A DNA stretch of 12,982 bases from an uncultured Oscillospiraceae bacterium (GTDB lineage: Bacteria; Bacillota; Clostridia; Oscillospirales; Acutalibacteraceae): contig USBP01000015.1 in NCBI GenBank assembly GCA_900552985.1, positions 1 to 12,982 of the forward strand, given 5' to 3'. This document shows positions 1-6,569 of the stretch, in pieces. Within the stretch, counting starts at the first letter, position 1. Each line of letters opens with the position of its first letter. The notes beneath the pieces were generated by a model. The model did no database searches. It was not told the DNA's origin and saw nothing but the letters and a program-made list of their open reading frames with translations. The translations under genes were made by a program, and so were the position numbers.

Positions 1-1
1 G

Positions 2-202
2 GCCGTTGCAAAGCTGGGAAACCGCTATCACATCCATATTCAAACTGCAAGCGGTGATCTCAGCCTGAATGCTGTCAATATCGGCGAGACTTTGCTGGCT
101 GCGCTGGAGGATTTGAAACAAAAAAACATTGCTGTGGAGGATATCAAAATCGGCAGAGGCTCTCTGGAAGAGCTCTTCCTCTACATTGCAGAGGAGGGGT
201 AA
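2..202 (+). CDS. ABC transporter ATP-binding protein, C-terminal fragment
   Basis: Only the last 66 residues are in the window; the gene begins upstream. The reading frame is open from base 2 to a TAA at 200-202. The fragment lacks the Walker and signature motifs, but its end (GSLEELFLYIAEE) matches the usual close of DrrA/CcmA-type ATPases, where a 'SLE(D/E)xF' segment follows the accessory C-terminal domain. It is directly followed, after 2 bases, by an ABC-2 permease whose ribosome binding site lies inside the last codons of this gene, so the two are translationally linked. The role is therefore ATP hydrolysis powering the membrane partner, probably for export. The substrate (drug, lipid, peptide or polysaccharide) cannot be told from this piece. 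The assignment rests on the tail motif plus the neighbour. Confidence 0.82.
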   Translation, partial: AVAKLGNRYHIHIQTASGDLSLNAVNIGETLLAALEDLKQKNIAVEDIKIGRGSLEELFLYIAEEG

Positions 203-204
203 GC

Positions 205-924
205 ATGCGTGCTTTTTTTTACAGTGTAGCGCTTCAATGGAAGCTGGATATCCGCAGCCGAGCCCTGTTGGTCACCTGCTATGTCGTCCCCTTGCTGTTT
301 TTTGCGATTACCGGCGGGATCTTCACTTCTCTGACTCCTGGAGCGAAGGCGACGCTGATCCAATCCATGACGGTTATGGGTGTTTCCATGGGCGCATTGA
401 TCGGGTTGCCGCCTACCCTTGTAGAAATCTATGGGAGCGATATCAAAAAGGCATATCAGGCCAACGGCGCGCCGTTGTTTTTAGGTGTGGCAACCACGGC
501 GCTCTCCGCCTGGCTTCACCTGATGCTGATGTCTGTCATTCTGTACTTTGCCGCCCCCATTGCTTTTGATGCGAAAGTTCCCCAAAACCCGCCGCTGTAC
601 TTTGCCTCACTCGCTGTTTTTATCACAGTGTCCTTAAGCGTAGGGAGCTTTCTGGGCCTGACAATGAAAAGCCAGGCAAAGCTCACCATGCTTTCCCAGC
701 TGGTCTTTTTGCCATCTATCTTATTTTCCGGCATTTTGTTTCCGGCAGAGCTGTTGCCCAAAGCCATACAGCTGTTGGGCAAGCTGCTCCCTGCCTCCTG
801 GGGATATGCCCTGATGATAAACGACGGCTTTCAGCACGGCAACCTGTGGCCTCTGGCAGTTCTCTTTTTAACCATGGCCACTTTGTGCGGTCTTTTTTTA
901 AAGCGGCTGCGGGCGGAGGGTTGA
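205..924 (+). CDS. ABC-2 type transporter permease
   Basis: This 239-residue integral membrane protein has about six hydrophobic spans, near residues 21-40, 51-71, 91-118, 131-152, 160-180 and 214-232. Between spans 5 and 6 it carries the ABC-2 hallmark segment FLPSILFSGILFPAELLP, followed by a LLPASWGYALM stretch, as in DrrB/CcmB-like permeases. It should form the membrane channel of an exporter with the ATPase ending at 202. The ATG at 205 is well supported: GAGGAGGGG at 191-199 lies five bases upstream and overlaps the end of the ATPase gene. Length is typical for a half-size ABC-2 subunit. No accessory genes follow, because a terminator lies 22 bases after the stop. The substrate is unknown; daunorubicin/multidrug-type export is the common annotation for this family, but nothing here proves it. 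Confidence 0.88.
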   Translation: MRAFFYSVALQWKLDIRSRALLVTCYVVPLLFFAITGGIFTSLTPGAKATLIQSMTVMGVSMGALIGLPPTLVEIYGSDIKKAYQANGAPLFLGVATTALSAWLHLMLMSVILYFAAPIAFDAKVPQNPPLYFASLAVFITVSLSVGSFLGLTMKSQAKLTMLSQLVFLPSILFSGILFPAELLPKAIQLLGKLLPASWGYALMINDGFQHGNLWPLAVLFLTMATLCGLFLKRLRAEG

Positions 925-937
925 TCTCTCACGCTAT

Positions 938-981
938 AAAAACAGCGCCGGAGGGGCTTTTCCGTCCTCCGGCACTTTTTT
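938..981. terminator. Bidirectional rho-independent terminator
   Basis: GCCGGAGG (947-954) pairs with CCTCCGGC (966-973) around an 11-base loop. On the plus strand a run of Ts follows at 976-981, ending the ABC transporter operon. On the minus strand the stem is followed by five Ts (plus-strand As at 938-942), so it also serves the HAD phosphatase gene, whose stop codon is at 989-991. Confidence 0.85.
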
Positions 982-988
982 ATCCGCT

Positions 989-1555
989 TTATTTCAGCTG
1001 TTTTATCCGGTTTCCCTTCACAAGAAAGGCGTGCTCCGCCAAATCAATGATCGGCCGGTCGTTGAAGGAATCCGTATAAAAATTGTCAACCTTTGCATCC
1101 GGGAATCTGCTCAGCAGGCAGCCCACCTTATTTTCCCGAAAACAGAAACGCGTGATTTCCCCGGTTTTTTCATCCATCTGTGTTCCAATGCAATGCGTTA
1201 CGCCGATCCTCCGGCAGATCTCTGCGAGCACGCGCTCCGGGGAGGCGGAGAGGATCACGTCGTCCGGCCGGTGCAGCCGGGCATAAAAAGGCTTGATGTT
1301 TTTCATGTGCGCATCCCAAAAGGCCTGCAAATCCGCGTCAAAATCCGGGATGGTGCGAAAGTACTCCGCCACGCGCGCACCGTAGACGTTGAGCGCCTCC
1401 TCAATGCCGATCCTCCCTCGTTTATAGCGCACGAGCGCCGCGCCGACCTGAGGCATATACCGCAGCAGGGATTTATCCCGCCGAAGATAATAGAGGAACA
1501 AGTCAATTGCGCTTTCCCCACGGTAAATTGTGTTGTCAAAATCATATACATTCAC
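989..1555 (-). CDS. HAD superfamily phosphatase, SerB-like (subfamily IB)
   Basis: This 188-residue soluble protein carries the HAD motifs in order. Motif I is DFDNTIY, with nucleophile D5 and acid/base D7. Motif II is the serine in ILSASPE (S103). Next come a lysine in the RENK segment (K143) and motif IV, with acidic residues in YTDSFNDRPIID (D162, D166). A helical cap lies between motifs I and II, as in phosphoserine-phosphatase-like subfamily IB enzymes. It should remove phosphate from a small metabolite with Mg2+; the substrate cannot be named. The start is GTG at 1555, chosen because AGGAGG (minus strand, 1564-1569) lies eight bases upstream and because the protein then begins right at motif I, as is common in this family. 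It stands 212 bases from folK and probably has its own promoter, although I found no clear one. It ends at the shared terminator at 938-981. Confidence 0.86.
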   Translation of the reverse strand: MNVYDFDNTIYRGESAIDLFLYYLRRDKSLLRYMPQVGAALVRYKRGRIGIEEALNVYGARVAEYFRTIPDFDADLQAFWDAHMKNIKPFYARLHRPDDVILSASPERVLAEICRRIGVTHCIGTQMDEKTGEITRFCFRENKVGCLLSRFPDAKVDNFYTDSFNDRPIIDLAEHAFLVKGNRIKQLK

Positions 1556-1664
1556 AACTGCCGCCTCCTTTTGCGCCAGGCGAGCTTTGGCAAGCCCCAG
1601 TAAAAGCCCCTTATTCGCTTTTTTGAAACCGGTCGCCGCCGGGAGGGAAAACTGCCGCCTTTCA

Positions 1665-1736
1665 AAAATACCGCTTCCCCGCTCAAGCCGTGGCTGCCTA
1701 TGGCATACCCTCGCCCCAGCATGGATGCGGTATTTT
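1665..1736. repeat. Inverted repeat after folK, possible long-loop terminator
   Basis: AAAATACCGC (1665-1674) and GCGGTATTTT (1727-1736) are perfect 10-base complements separated by 52 bases. On the minus strand the second arm ends in five Ts, so the fold could end the fol operon 32 bases after the folK stop. The loop is much longer than in ordinary intrinsic terminators. The 212-base gap at 1556-1767 holds no convincing gene and no clear promoter. Confidence 0.4.
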
Positions 1737-1767
1737 CGTTCCTATGTATCCTTCCAAGCGGCGCAGC

Positions 1768-2259
1768 CTACAGCGCCAGTTCCTCCTGCACCCGTTCCAC
1801 TCCGGCCGAGCCGATCTCTTTGAGATGCGGCGCAAAATAAAGGCCGGGCGCACGGCCGGAGGGATACAGATCCATGAGCGGCACCATCACAAACGCCCGC
1901 TCCAAAATCCGCGGATGCGGAAGCGTCAGTTCAAAGGAATCTGAACGCATCCCCTCATAGAGCAAAAGATCCAGGTCTAAAACGCGCGGCCCGTTCTTGA
2001 CCGTCCGCTCCCGGCCAAAGGCAGCCTCAATCCCAAGGCAGCCCCCCAACAGCGCCATAGGCGAAAGATCTGTTTCCACCATTAAATTGGCATTGAGAAA
2101 TGGGCCCTGCTCCGCGTAACCAACCGGCTCTGTTTCATACAAATGGGAGGCGCTCACCACCTTTGTCCTGGGCAGAAGGGCAATCGCCTTCACCGCGCGG
2201 TTGAGCGTATCCAGCCGATCCCCCAGGTTAGAGCCCATCCCGATAATTGCTGTATTCAA
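1768..2259 (-). CDS. folK: 2-amino-4-hydroxy-6-hydroxymethyldihydropteridine diphosphokinase (HPPK)
   Basis: HPPK transfers pyrophosphate from ATP to 6-hydroxymethyl-7,8-dihydropterin, the step just before dihydropteroate synthase in folate synthesis. The 163-residue protein has the usual length and all family blocks: GSNLGD (9-14), YETEPVGY (41-48), the FGRER loop (81-85), GPRVLDLDLL (90-99) with the two metal-binding aspartates D95 and D97, and LPHPR (113-117) followed by RAFVMVPL. It is a stand-alone HPPK, not fused to FolB or FolP as in some organisms. The start is TTG at 2259, overlapping the folB stop as TTGA. A purine-rich GGGGGAGGA site lies about eight bases upstream, so this rare start is credible and suggests translational coupling. 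It is the last gene of the operon; a possible terminator is the inverted repeat at 1665-1736. Confidence 0.96.
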   Translation of the reverse strand: MNTAIIGMGSNLGDRLDTLNRAVKAIALLPRTKVVSASHLYETEPVGYAEQGPFLNANLMVETDLSPMALLGGCLGIEAAFGRERTVKNGPRVLDLDLLLYEGMRSDSFELTLPHPRILERAFVMVPLMDLYPSGRAPGLYFAPHLKEIGSAGVERVQEELAL

Positions 2260-2624
2260 TCCTGCTTCCTCCCCCTGCTTAATTCGACCGCCACATAATC
2301 AAAATCCGCCCGAATCGGGGCGTCCGGCTTTTTCAGCACGACGGTAAGCTGCTGAACCGGCGGATATTCCGCAAATACCGCATCTATGATCTGCTGCGCT
2401 GTAAATTCCAGCAGATCATTTTTATCAGCTTGCAGCACGCGGCGCACGGTCTTTATTATTTTAGCATAACTGACCGTATTTTCCAAGCGATCCGTATTAC
2501 ATGCCCCGCACAGATCCAGGCATGCTGTCAGGTCAACCACAAACAGCTGACCCTCCTCCTTCTCCTCGGGATTCACGCCATGGAAGGCAAAAACCCGAAG
2601 GCCCCGAATCAAAATTTTATCCAT
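2256..2624 (-). CDS. folB: Dihydroneopterin aldolase
   Basis: FolB splits 7,8-dihydroneopterin into 6-hydroxymethyldihydropterin and glycolaldehyde, supplying the substrate of FolK encoded just downstream. With the ATG at 2624 the protein has 122 residues, the normal size. Visible family features are the opening IxIRGLRVFAFHGV, the acidic EEKEEGQ segment (residues 20-26) that holds the pterin-anchoring glutamate, the VSYA tyrosine (Y53), EFTAQ (73-77) and the LKKPDAPI block with the catalytic lysine near residue 99. The open frame extends upstream to 2666, but that would run into folP. The chosen ATG has GGGGGAGG directly upstream and overlaps the folP stop by eight bases (ATGGATAA), which implies coupling. 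Its TGA in turn overlaps the folK start. Confidence 0.95.
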   Translation of the reverse strand: MDKILIRGLRVFAFHGVNPEEKEEGQLFVVDLTACLDLCGACNTDRLENTVSYAKIIKTVRRVLQADKNDLLEFTAQQIIDAVFAEYPPVQQLTVVLKKPDAPIRADFDYVAVELSRGRKQD

Positions 2625-3486
2625 ACGCCTCCCCCTTCTCCTCCATTGGCCGGCGATAAATCGCATCGGCCATTTTTGCGCCCTCTACGCATTCTAATAC
2701 ATCATGCACACGAAGGATGTCGCATCCACCCGCGATTGCCGCCGTATTCGCAGCAACCGTGCCAATCACGCGGCGCTCCGCCTGCTCAATTCCCGTTGCC
2801 TGGCCAACAGTGCGTTTACGCGACACACCGATCAGCAGCGCGCTGCCCGGCAGGTGCAACCGCCCCGCTTCCCGCAGCAGCGTCAGATTTTCCTCATAAG
2901 CTTTCCCAAACCCAATGCCTGGATCAAAGCAAAGCGATTCACACGGGATGCCGCAAGCGGCTGCTTTCTGCGCCATCTCTGCAAAAAAGGCCTGCACATG
3001 CGCTACGACTCCTCTCGGATAACGCTCCTGCGTGTCAGCCGTGCCGCCGCCGGTGTGCATCAGAATCCAGCCCGCTCTGTGCGTGCAGATCACCTTGGCC
3101 ATTTCCTCGTGAAATATCCCGCTGACATCGTTAATGATATGCGCGCCGAGCACCAACGCCCTCTGCGCAACCTGAGGGAAATAGGTATCGATCGAGATCG
3201 GGATACGCAGACGCCCTCGCAGCGCCTCCAACACCGGCTCCAATCGGGCCAGCTCCTGCTCCGGCGAGATTTCCACATGCCCGGGCCGGGTAGACTGGGC
3301 GCCGATATCCAAAATATCCGCTCCCTGCTCCTGCAGCTCAATCGCATGGGCCGCAGCGGCCTCCGGCGCAAGCCATTTACCGCCGTCTGAAAAAGAATCC
3401 GGCGTGACGTTTAAAATTCCCATCGTATAGGTTCGCTCCCCCAGCGGGAAGCAAAAGCCATCGCCGCAAAACAGCTGCAAATGCAC
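2617..3486 (-). CDS. folP: Dihydropteroate synthase
   Basis: FolP condenses 6-hydroxymethyldihydropterin pyrophosphate with p-aminobenzoate to dihydropteroate and is the sulfonamide target. The 289-residue TIM-barrel protein shows MGILNVTPDSFSDGG (22-36), DIGAQSTRPG (60-69) with the conserved D and STRP loop, ISIDT (98-101), the IINDVSG strand (117-123), FDPGIGFGK (187-195), GVSRK (220-224) and RVHDV (259-263). These cover the pterin pocket, the phosphate-binding RVH and the mobile loops. The second motif reads GAQ where GGE or GAE is commoner, a mild change. The start is not fully certain. GTG at 3486 opens the frame but lies only about three bases from AAGGAG; the in-frame TTG at 3480 has better spacing, and the catalytic core is unaffected. 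It sits 18 bases after folE. Confidence 0.95.
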   Translation of the reverse strand: MHLQLFCGDGFCFPLGERTYTMGILNVTPDSFSDGGKWLAPEAAAAHAIELQEQGADILDIGAQSTRPGHVEISPEQELARLEPVLEALRGRLRIPISIDTYFPQVAQRALVLGAHIINDVSGIFHEEMAKVICTHRAGWILMHTGGGTADTQERYPRGVVAHVQAFFAEMAQKAAACGIPCESLCFDPGIGFGKAYEENLTLLREAGRLHLPGSALLIGVSRKRTVGQATGIEQAERRVIGTVAANTAAIAGGCDILRVHDVLECVEGAKMADAIYRRPMEEKGEAYG

Positions 3487-3504
3487 CCTCTCCTTCTTCC
3501 TCAG

Positions 3505-4074
3505 TCACAGAGACCGTTCCCCCCGCAGCAGAGAGAGCACCTCCGCCCGTGTTCTGGCGTCGCTGCGCATGCGCCCACGCAGCGCCGAGGTCTGCGTAAG
3601 CGCCCCGGCAGCCCGCGCGCCCCGCATGGTCATGCAAAGATGCTCTGCCTCCATAATCACGGCCACGCCCTGCGGTGCGAGCTCCTCAAACAGGAAATCC
3701 GCCACCTGGGAAGTCAGCCTCTCCTGCAGCTGCGGCCTTCTGGCAAAGCAATCCACAATCCGTGCAAGCTTGGAAAGCCCAATCACGCGCCCTGTGCTTG
3801 GGATATAGGCAATATGAGCGCGGCCGATAAACGGCAGCAGATGGTGCTCGCACATGGAATACATCGGAATATCCCTTACAATCACCATCTCATCCGTATT
3901 CCCCTCCTGAAACAGCTTCAGATGGCGTTTGGGGTCGTCGCGCAGGCCCGCAAACACCTCTTCATACATGGCCGCTACCCGGCGCGGCGTTTCGATCAGG
4001 CCCTCACGGTCCGGATCCTCCCCGATTGCCAGGAGCAGCTCCCGCACGGCCGCTTCCGCTCTCTTTTTATCCAT
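3505..4074 (-). CDS. folE: GTP cyclohydrolase I (type IA)
   Basis: This enzyme converts GTP to 7,8-dihydroneopterin triphosphate plus formate and is the entry step of folate synthesis. The 189-residue protein is full length. Zinc ligands are visible as C75 and H78 in [12 protein letters not shown], and C147 in EHLCMTMRG; the C-terminal TQTSALRG block and the [26 protein letters not shown] stretch are also typical. I start at ATG 4074 rather than the in-frame ATG at 4092: AAAGGGG lies just upstream of 4074, the length then fits the family, and the overlap with the preceding gene is eight bases. That overlap (ATGGATAA, holding the stop of the transglutaminase gene) is the same arrangement as folP/folB. 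Zinc dependence is of interest because a zinc importer operon lies nearby, although the two are divergently transcribed. Confidence 0.96.
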   Translation of the reverse strand: MDKKRAEAAVRELLLAIGEDPDREGLIETPRRVAAMYEEVFAGLRDDPKRHLKLFQEGNTDEMVIVRDIPMYSMCEHHLLPFIGRAHIAYIPSTGRVIGLSKLARIVDCFARRPQLQERLTSQVADFLFEELAPQGVAVIMEAEHLCMTMRGARAAGALTQTSALRGRMRSDARTRAEVLSLLRGERSL

Positions 4075-5251
4075 GCGGATCCCCTTTCTCATTCTCTATT
4101 GTTTCCAGCGCCAGTGTCAGCACCCGCATCTCCTCGTTGCTGTGATACTGCACGGCAGTGGTCTGTATGCTTCCCTGCAACGAGAGATTCGCCCGCTCCA
4201 GCAGACGGTAGACGCGCCCATTCGCAATGAGATCCTCCACCGCCGTTTCGTATTCCTCCCGGGAATCGAAGCAAAGCTCCACCCTCCAAATTCCCTCCGC
4301 AACCGCCCTCTCGATCGCCTTCACGATATCCGCGCGGGCCTGCTCGTCATAGCGCGTAAAGGCAAGGCCGTTTCGCACAAAATAATTCGCCCGGGTCGCA
4401 GTGCAGCCCGGCGGTTCCGGTTGAAATTCCAAATGGTTGACGGCAATCTGCTCATCCGTCAGGTTAAAATAAACGTGGCTGGGCCCGAGCTGCTCAAAGC
4501 CGGCCGGATCATCCCACGTAACATCTACATGATACTTCTCGCCGTCAATGACCGCCACATTCCACATATGCCCTTCCACGCGGCCTTCCGGATCCCGTGC
4601 GGAACCGGTGATCAGATAATTTTCCACACCCGCCTGATTCAGAAGCAGCTGAAACGCACGGGCATAGCCCTCACACACAGCCTCATCCTCCAGCAGGGCG
4701 CCCGCAGCGGTATAGGCCTTCCACGCCCCGGCGCCATCCTGATAGGCACAGTGGGTAACGAGATAATCATGGAAAAACAGCTCCTTTTCATACGCTGTCA
4801 TCTCCTCCACGTTGCCGCATACCTGCGCCGCCTTTTCGAGCATGGCCTGCGTCAATGCGGTGCACTCCTCCACCCCGCATTGATAGGAGGGTTCAAAATA
4901 ACGCTTCCCGCCCTGCGTGACCAGCCGACAGGAGCTGCCCAGGCAGAGGAGCTCCGGGTTGTCATAGGAAACGGCGAGGAACACCTCCAACAGTTCCTCC
5001 TTTGTCAGGGCAGGGATTTCGATCCGCTCCGGATGGCTTTTGATCTGGCGAAAAATGCGGCTGTAGGCATCCTGCCCCTCCTCTGAAAGACGATTATAAT
5101 AAAAGAACGCTTTTCCGTGCATTTCCTCTGCGGAGAGGAGCATCCGTCCCGCCTCGGCGGGAGCCTTTGCCGTAGGCGTGCACCCTGATGCAACCAAGAG
5201 TGCAAAGAGGAACAAAGCCAGGCAGGCGCTGCTGGAAAATGCCTTCTTCAT
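4067..5251 (-). CDS. Transglutaminase-like lipoprotein
   Basis: This 394-residue protein starts with a lipoprotein signal: MKK, a hydrophobic stretch (residues 9-20) and a VASGC lipobox with C24 as the lipidated cysteine. It should therefore be anchored on the outer face of the membrane. The transglutaminase/cysteine-protease-like core shows the catalytic triad in order: C193 in [12 protein letters not shown]228 in VEGHMWN and D243 in HVDVTWDDP. Proteins of this kind in Clostridia are usually uncharacterised; the fold supports protease, peptidase or cross-linking activity on peptides or cell wall, and nothing here decides. The region after about residue 290 has no motif I recognise. The ATG at 5251 overlaps the upstream gene's stop as ATGA, and the stop overlaps the folE start by eight bases, placing this envelope protein firmly inside the folate operon. 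Confidence 0.85.
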   Translation of the reverse strand: MKKAFSSSACLALFLFALLVASGCTPTAKAPAEAGRMLLSAEEMHGKAFFYYNRLSEEGQDAYSRIFRQIKSHPERIEIPALTKEELLEVFLAVSYDNPELLCLGSSCRLVTQGGKRYFEPSYQCGVEECTALTQAMLEKAAQVCGNVEEMTAYEKELFFHDYLVTHCAYQDGAGAWKAYTAAGALLEDEAVCEGYARAFQLLLNQAGVENYLITGSARDPEGRVEGHMWNVAVIDGEKYHVDVTWDDPAGFEQLGPSHVYFNLTDEQIAVNHLEFQPEPPGCTATRANYFVRNGLAFTRYDEQARADIVKAIERAVAEGIWRVELCFDSREEYETAVEDLIANGRVYRLLERANLSLQGSIQTTAVQYHSNEEMRVLTLALETIENEKGDPHG

Positions 5252-6168
5252 CTGCCTGCGCCCTCTCCTTCTGCGGCCAGCTGTGATGCGGAGTCAACGC
5301 GAACGGACGGCTTACGCTGGCTGGAACGCGCCAGTACCTCCAGATACACCCTGTGATCCGTGTAATCCAGCATGGAAATGTCACTCTCCACCTGATTCAC
5401 GATCTCCTTAAAAAGGCTGTCCGCATCCCGCACATTCTCCACGTTAATCAGCTGATCCAGCACGGCGCACAGCATCAGCGACTGCCGTTCCAGCTGCGCC
5501 GCCCGGCCTCCTCCCGTGTATTTCACCCATTTGAGCAGCGTGTCTGCATTCAACGTCTGCTCTCCCGGCTGAAGGCGCAGGGTAAAATCCTCACCGCGGT
5601 AGTCAATTTCGGAGGGGACATCTACCGCGACGCCATTCCCCAACGCCCGCAGCACCGCTTTAAAGCCCTTCTCCGTCGCATAGAGGTACCGATCCGCCTT
5701 CACGCCTGTAGAAGCCTCTACCGCCAGCTGCAGTTCACCAATACCGCCTAACTGATAATGCTCCTCTAGAGACAGGTTGCGGGAGCCTGCCTGCACCCGA
5801 GTAGCCGGGTCTACCATGTAAACAGAAAAAAGCTGCTCATCCATATCGGCGCCCACCAACGCAACCATGTGCAGCGTTTGACCATCGTCTGCGCCGCAGG
5901 CAAGTAAAAAGACTGCGCGCCCGCTGATCTCCGGCAGCAACGATTCGATTGCATCGGAGGGATCTGTGGTCGCAGGGTCCTCTGGCTTCCCGATCATTTT
6001 ATTCAGATCAAAGCCCGAACTATAGCCCAAAATGAAAAGGGAAAGGCTTCCAAAAACAATAACAAACGAAAAAAAAGCAAGCAGAAACAGCCTCGTTCTT
6101 TTCCTTTTTTGATCTTCTTCTGTTGTGAATTTTAATGATTTCTTTTTTTCACGGCGAAAACGGCTCAT
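5248..6168 (-). CDS. Divergent LytR-CpsA-Psr (LCP)-like membrane protein
   Basis: This 306-residue protein has a very basic N-terminus, one membrane span (about residues 28-48) and an extracellular domain. From about residue 85 to 240 the order of blocks resembles LCP domains: FLLACGADD, a FSVYMVDPATRV strand, GGIGELQLAVEASTGVKADRYLYATEKGFKAVLRALGNGVAVDV written in family style (lxxaxexxxGxxxdxyxxxxxxgfxxxxxaLGxgVxVdV), the LQPGEQTLNADTLLKWVKY segment, and LERQ followed by LMLCAVLDQL. LCP enzymes attach anionic polymers to peptidoglycan. Here the usual SIPRDT is MVDPAT and the usual YVR becomes WVKY, so key arginines are lost and the protein may be inactive as a transferase. The ATG at 6168 has GGAGG seven to twelve bases upstream. 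It is the first gene of the operon leading into the fol genes. The LCP assignment is by pattern reading alone. Confidence 0.68.
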   Translation of the reverse strand: MSRFRREKKKSLKFTTEEDQKRKRTRLFLLAFFSFVIVFGSLSLFILGYSSGFDLNKMIGKPEDPATTDPSDAIESLLPEISGRAVFLLACGADDGQTLHMVALVGADMDEQLFSVYMVDPATRVQAGSRNLSLEEHYQLGGIGELQLAVEASTGVKADRYLYATEKGFKAVLRALGNGVAVDVPSEIDYRGEDFTLRLQPGEQTLNADTLLKWVKYTGGGRAAQLERQSLMLCAVLDQLINVENVRDADSLFKEIVNQVESDISMLDYTDHRVYLEVLARSSQRKPSVRVDSASQLAAEGEGAGR

Positions 6169-6219
6169 ACGCCCGCCTCCCGTCCGAGCCTTTGTGTCAG
6201 GAGCAAAATAGTCTTATAC

Positions 6220-6249
6220 ATTATAACCCACTTGCACGGAAAAAAACAA
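6220..6249 (-). promoter_or_regulatory. Sigma-A promoter of the LCP-transglutaminase-fol operon
   Basis: Read on the minus strand, a -35 box TTGTTT (plus 6244-6249) and a perfect -10 box TATAAT (plus 6220-6225) are separated by 18 bases. Transcription would start near 6213, leaving a leader of about 45 bases before the ATG at 6168. That leader is too short for a tetrahydrofolate riboswitch. Confidence 0.7.
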
Positions 6250-6508
6250 CCCGTTGACCGCACTTCCTTCTGAAAAAGGAGCAAACCTGTTTGCGGTCTG
6301 AAGCATCCTCCCAGTGCAAAGGGAACAGAATGTTTGGCGGCCAACGGGAACGGCCGCGTCGTTCATCCCTGTTTGTTCCCTCCTAAACACCAAAGCCTCC
6401 CGCCGGCACGGAAAAGCATCCGTAAAAAATCGAAAGCGCCGCCAGCGTCTGTTGGAATCGCCGCCAGGCAAAATGCCCTTTGTATAACATGTGTCCCTTT
6501 TGATGGAA
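6250..6508. other. Gene-free spacer between divergent promoters
   Basis: I see no credible gene in these 259 bases: the short open frames lack ribosome binding sites and recognisable motifs. Two folds stand out. GACCGCA (6256-6262) pairs with TGCGGTC (6292-6298) and encloses TCCTT/AAGGA (6265-6269 with 6276-6280) and CAAAC/GTTTG. A second small hairpin, GCGGCC/GGCCGC, lies at roughly 6338-6358. Both lie outside the leaders expected from the two flanking promoters. Confidence 0.4.
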
Positions 6509-6537
6509 TTGACTTTCCTCTTTGTTTTCGTTATACT
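6509..6537 (+). promoter_or_regulatory. Sigma-A promoter of the znu operon
   Basis: TTGACT (6509-6514) and TATACT (6532-6537) are separated by exactly 17 bases, close to the sigma-A consensus. The expected start is near 6544, giving a short leader of about 26 bases to the ATG at 6570. AAGGAG at 6558-6563 is the ribosome binding site. Confidence 0.85.
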
Positions 6538-6559
6538 TAATGCAAATGACTTGCAATAA
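6537..6559. promoter_or_regulatory. Candidate Zur/Fur-family operator
   Basis: A 23-base imperfect palindrome covers the end of the -10 box and the expected start site. Its core is TGCAAAT, one central G, then ACTTGCA (6541-6555), a 7-1-7 layout with six of seven positions complementary; the flanking TTAA and AATAA extend the symmetry. The 7-1-7 layout is that of Fur-family operators, including Zur. In this position, bound repressor would block transcription of a zinc importer. The exact bases differ from the Bacillus Zur box, so this is an inference from geometry and context. Confidence 0.55.
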
Positions 6560-6569
6560 GGAGAACCCT

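Noticed and set aside
2430..3390. Plus-strand open frames opposite folP and folB
   Set aside because: Shadow frames of well-recognised genes, with no ribosome binding sites and repetitive basic composition.
3929..5086. Plus-strand open frame of 385 codons
   Set aside because: It is antisense to the transglutaminase lipoprotein and folE, both of which have clear catalytic motifs; its own translation is rich in His, Arg and Pro and shows no motif.
6169..6213. Tetrahydrofolate riboswitch upstream of the fol operon
   Set aside because: The leader predicted from the promoter is only about 45 bases, too short for the known THF riboswitch fold.
6522..6569. Longer N-terminus of ZnuA starting at 6522
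   Set aside because: It would start inside the promoter, before the expected transcription start, and would put 16 residues in front of a complete lipoprotein signal.
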